A stretch of 64,000 nucleotides of DNA from Lachnospiraceae bacterium oral taxon 500 (lineage in GTDB: Bacteria > Bacillota > Clostridia > Lachnospirales > Vallitaleaceae), in the NCBI GenBank assembly GCA_002999035.1, contig CP027241.1, forward strand, positions 933,001 through 997,000, written 5' to 3'. Shown piece by piece: positions 62,263-64,000 of the stretch. A program made the position numbers and the translations under genes. The notes beneath the pieces were generated by a model. That model did not search any database and had not been told where the DNA came from. It worked only from the letters and a program-made list of their open reading frames with translations. The number at the start of each line of letters is the position of its first letter. Position 1 is the first letter of the stretch.

Positions 62263-62291
62263 ATTATATATTTAATTCAGCGCCAACGCAA
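62263..62291 (-). promoter_or_regulatory. Probable promoter of the DUF951-pncB pair
   Basis: On the minus strand: TTGCGT (62286-62291), 17-nt spacer, perfect TATAAT (62263-62268), ending 51 nt before the ATG. Confidence 0.55.
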
Positions 62292-62314
62292 GAACATCCT
62301 GGATTTTTTACGAC

Positions 62315-62512
62315 AAAAGCCGGCAGGATTTTCTCTCACTCACGCTTGATTTGTGGTATAATTGCGCACTAAAAGCGTGAGTGCAGGCTGTTCGGCAAAA
62401 TGCGGGCACGCTTGCGTGCAAAAGCATTTTGGGCGAACAGACTATATGAACGATGATGCGGAGAGAAAATCCGCAGGATTTTCTCGCACTCACGCTTAAT
62501 TTGTGGTAAAAT
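62315..62512 (+). repeat. ~200-bp dispersed structured repeat, copy 2
   Basis: Partner of 19681-19882, here on the plus strand. It opens with GGATTTTCTCTCACTCACGC, then GTGGTATAAT, and closes with a second GGATTTTCTCGCACTCACGC and GTGGTAAAAT. Internal stems: CACTCACGCTT/AAGCGTGAGTG (11 bp) around the first TATAAT, and GAGAAAATCC-gca-GGATTTTCTC. A central GCTGTTCG...CGAACAG arm pair encloses a GCACGC/GCGTGC stem. Both TCNCAC-17-TAWAAT promoter-like patterns (62334-62362, 62484-62512) face the isochorismatase-family gene. Confidence 0.7.
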
Positions 62513-62596
62513 AAAAAGAAGCATATAAAAACCTTACCTTCGATTGCCAAAACCGAATCGTTACTTATTTTAGTTACTGCACAAGGAGAAAATCTT

Positions 62597-63145
62597 ATGA
62601 ATACCATTCCCCAATTAACCCAGGAAACCACCTGTCTGTTTTTGATTGACTTGCAGGAGCGGCTGATGGCAGCTATGGAAAAAAGAGGCGCTGTCCTGAA
62701 AAACGCTGGTATTTTGCTGGCCGGCGGACAGGCCCTAAACCTCCCGCTGATCGTTACCGAACAATATCCCAAAGGGCTTGGCCATATTGTCAGCGACCTG
62801 TCGCTGCCGCCGGATGCTTCTCTGTTTGAAAAAACCAAGTTCAGCGCTTGGGATGAACGGACAGAAGCAGCCCTCGCTGCCGCCGGGCGCAAGCAAATCC
62901 TGCTCTTTGGCTCGGAAACCCATATTTGCGTCCTGCAAACCGTTCGGGATTTGCTGGCCGCCGGTTATGATGTCTGGGTAGTCAGCGATGCCTGCTGCTC
63001 CCGCACCGAGCAAAATCATCAAATCGGCCTTAATTATATGCAAACCATCGGTGCACATATTGTCAGCACGGAACTGGTCTTGTTTGATTTACTGAAAGCA
63101 GCCGGCAGTCCTGAGTTTAAACTGATTTCCGGTTTAATTAAATAG
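62597..63145 (+). CDS. Isochorismatase-family cysteine hydrolase (YcaC-like)
   Basis: A 182-residue hydrolase with the catalytic triad of the family: Asp18 in LFLIDLQE, Lys in TEQYPKGLG (near residue 59) and Cys near 112 in SETHICVLQTVRDL, followed by a VVSDACCSR stretch. AAGGAG lies 9 nt before the ATG. Relatives include nicotinamidase, but YcaC-like enzymes have other or unknown substrates. It is divergent from the nicotinate phosphoribosyltransferase gene, so a link to NAD salvage is conceivable but not shown. The dispersed repeat immediately upstream may provide its promoter. Confidence 0.85.
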   Translation: MNTIPQLTQETTCLFLIDLQERLMAAMEKRGAVLKNAGILLAGGQALNLPLIVTEQYPKGLGHIVSDLSLPPDASLFEKTKFSAWDERTEAALAAAGRKQILLFGSETHICVLQTVRDLLAAGYDVWVVSDACCSRTEQNHQIGLNYMQTIGAHIVSTELVLFDLLKAAGSPEFKLISGLIK

Positions 63146-63190
63146 CGATTTTCCCATATTTAATAAAATAGCCTTTTAGGCAGCCTGCCA

Positions 63191-63400
63191 CCCGAGCCGA
63201 AGCAAAGTTTTCGATCAGGCAGACCGCCCGCCCGGGCAGAAAGCGAAGCTTTCGATCAGGGTAGGCCGCCCGCCCGGGCAGAAAGCGAAGCTTTCGATCA
63301 GGGTAGGCCGCCCACCCGGGCAGAAACGCATGGCGTTTCGACCAGGGGTAGGTCGCCCGCCCGGGCAGAAGTGTGAAACACTTCGATCAGGGTCAGGTTA
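63191..63400. repeat. Tandem array of five ~42-bp hairpin units with varying stems
   Basis: Units begin CCCGGGCAGAA- and end -CGATCAGGGTAGG at 63191 (degenerate), 63231, 63273, 63315 and 63360, spaced 40, 42, 42 and 45 bp. Each holds a short hairpin whose sequence changes in both arms together: GAAAGC-gaa-GCTTTC (twice), GAAACGC-atg-GCGTTTC, GAAGTGT-gaa-ACACTTC. The flank is constant. This is not a CRISPR: there are no unique spacers and no cas genes. It lies in a 503-bp gap after the isochorismatase-family gene, with no gene visible. Confidence 0.75.
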
Positions 63401-63494
63401 CCCTCTCAAATAGGCACTGTTTCAACTATGGCTGTATCTCGGCTTGACAGAAGCATCTCGTATTTTTGCTCAGGAAAAGTTGAGTAAACAACGA

Positions 63495-63540
63495 AACAAT
63501 CCCCAGTTACCGATTTTACCCGGTACTGGGGATTGTTTTT
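63495..63540. terminator. Intrinsic terminator
   Basis: AACAATCCCCAGT pairs with ACTGGGGATTGTT (13 bp, plus a further TACCG/CGGTA part), then TTTTT on the plus strand. It may end transcripts from the isochorismatase side and from the minus-strand surface-protein gene. Confidence 0.8.
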
Positions 63541-63648
63541 CACTCGTTTTTATACCGCTGCCTGTCAATGCCGACTATTCCTTGGCTGCTTAAACTTTTG
63601 ATGTCATGGCTCTGGCCGCATCCGGTCTAAAAACGAGTTGATCGCTTC

Positions 63649-64000
63649 TTAGTTCCAGCTGCTGTCCCTGACTGCTTCAATCATCTCGGTGTCCGCTTCT
63701 AAGCGGTTGCCCGACAGATCACTGATGGTCTGAGTCTGGGTAATGCCGAAGTTATCGCCAAAGTTGGCTCCTGTCTTCGGTTGTACCTGCACAATTACTT
63801 CTCTGGCATCAGAGCCCGAAACTGCCGGCCGGCCGACAACCTTAAAGTCATCCGTACCGTCAATCCGGTAAGTTGCCGACGACAGGGAATTGGGATCAAT
63901 TGCTTCCGTGTACTTAACCGACACATAATATGCTCCGCCGGACTTATAAGCAGTTGCCTGCTTTTTGCCGTCCTTGGTCAGTACCTTCGGTGCCACCTTA
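63649..64000 (-). CDS. C-terminal end of a surface/secreted Ig-like repeat protein (cut by window edge)
   Basis: The frame is open from the right edge for 117 codons to a stop at 63649. The visible part (SVKYTEAIDPNSLSSATYRI, then ISDLSGNRLEADTEMIEAVR) resembles Big_5/SbsA-type Ig-like modules common in S-layer and adhesin proteins. There is no sorting signal or transmembrane tail at this C-terminus, so the protein would be secreted or held by another domain further upstream. Confidence 0.6.
   Translation of the reverse strand, partial: KVAPKVLTKDGKKQATAYKSGGAYYVSVKYTEAIDPNSLSSATYRIDGTDDFKVVGRPAVSGSDAREVIVQVQPKTGANFGDNFGITQTQTISDLSGNRLEADTEMIEAVRDSSWN

Noticed and set aside
62308-62892. A 194-codon minus-strand frame across the repeat and isochorismatase-family gene
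   Set aside because: It is antisense to a clear enzyme gene, and its odd YHKxSVSxRKS repeats are the translation of the dispersed DNA repeat.
63191-63400. Possible CRISPR array
   Set aside because: Units are near-identical throughout, with no unique spacers of ~30 bp and no cas genes in the window.

Overview
The window looks like chromosomal DNA of a Gram-positive, anaerobic, fermentative Firmicute, most likely a Clostridia/Lachnospiraceae-type bacterium. The signs are strong AGGAGG-type ribosome binding sites, lipobox lipoproteins, a sortase-type surface protein, DUF951 and DUF5721 family proteins, a 4Fe-4S aldo/keto reductase, tryptophanase and many peptide-fermentation genes. I see no rRNA, tRNA, CRISPR array or prophage. 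Both ends cut through genes.

Region 1 (1-11.8 kb, visibly more AT-rich than what follows): a long minus-strand operon. It starts with a BMP-type (nucleoside-class) ABC importer (lipoprotein, double ATPase, two permeases) and continues with a PfkB-like protein, two SIS-domain proteins, a second PfkB-like protein, a small membrane protein and a DMT-like permease that runs off the window. A DeoR-type repressor is divergent. Both PfkB paralogues have Asn where the family has its catalytic Asp. The first SIS gene can only be read in full by a -1 shift at an A7 run. This is the best candidate here for an undescribed uptake and catabolic system.

Region 2 (12-26 kb): a sugar-type binding lipoprotein, a ferredoxin-like aldo/keto reductase, a Zn-PLC-like protein, an FtsX-like exporter with a ~340-residue coiled coil plus its ATPase, a large phosphodiester-glycosidase surface enzyme, and a sortase-anchored Cna-B protein broken by a frameshift near its signal peptide.

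Region 3 (26-31.6 kb): a mannose-family PTS (EIIB, EIIC, EIID, no EIIA) with a FrlB-like deglycase and a FrlC-like epimerase, as expected for Amadori compounds such as fructoselysine or glucoselysine, and a divergent class I aminotransferase.

Region 4 (31.7-45.7 kb): a minus-strand peptide-scavenging cluster behind a near-consensus promoter: oppBCDF-like transporter, peptide-binding lipoprotein, M29 aminopeptidase, amidohydrolase, iron alcohol dehydrogenase, M3 oligopeptidase, second amidohydrolase and an RPE-like epimerase. Region 5 (46-52.7 kb): divergent tryptophanase, a YheO-like regulator, an APH-like kinase, a phosphohexomutase and a cell-wall amidase.

Region 6 (53-56.6 kb): an IS110-family element with structured non-coding flanks, a small lipoprotein and a RelB/DinJ antitoxin followed by only the tail of its toxin. 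Region 7 (56.7-64 kb): recQ, a DUF5721 gene, galactokinase, nicotinate phosphoribosyltransferase with DUF951, an isochorismatase-family hydrolase, and the C-terminus of a surface protein.

The non-coding DNA is also notable. A ~200-bp structured repeat occurs twice (19.7 and 62.4 kb). Minihairpins with 3-nt loops and varying stems occur at 25.9, 48.3 and 63.2-63.4 kb. A promoter-like pattern, TCGCAY, 17 nt, then TGKTATAMT, recurs before several unrelated genes.
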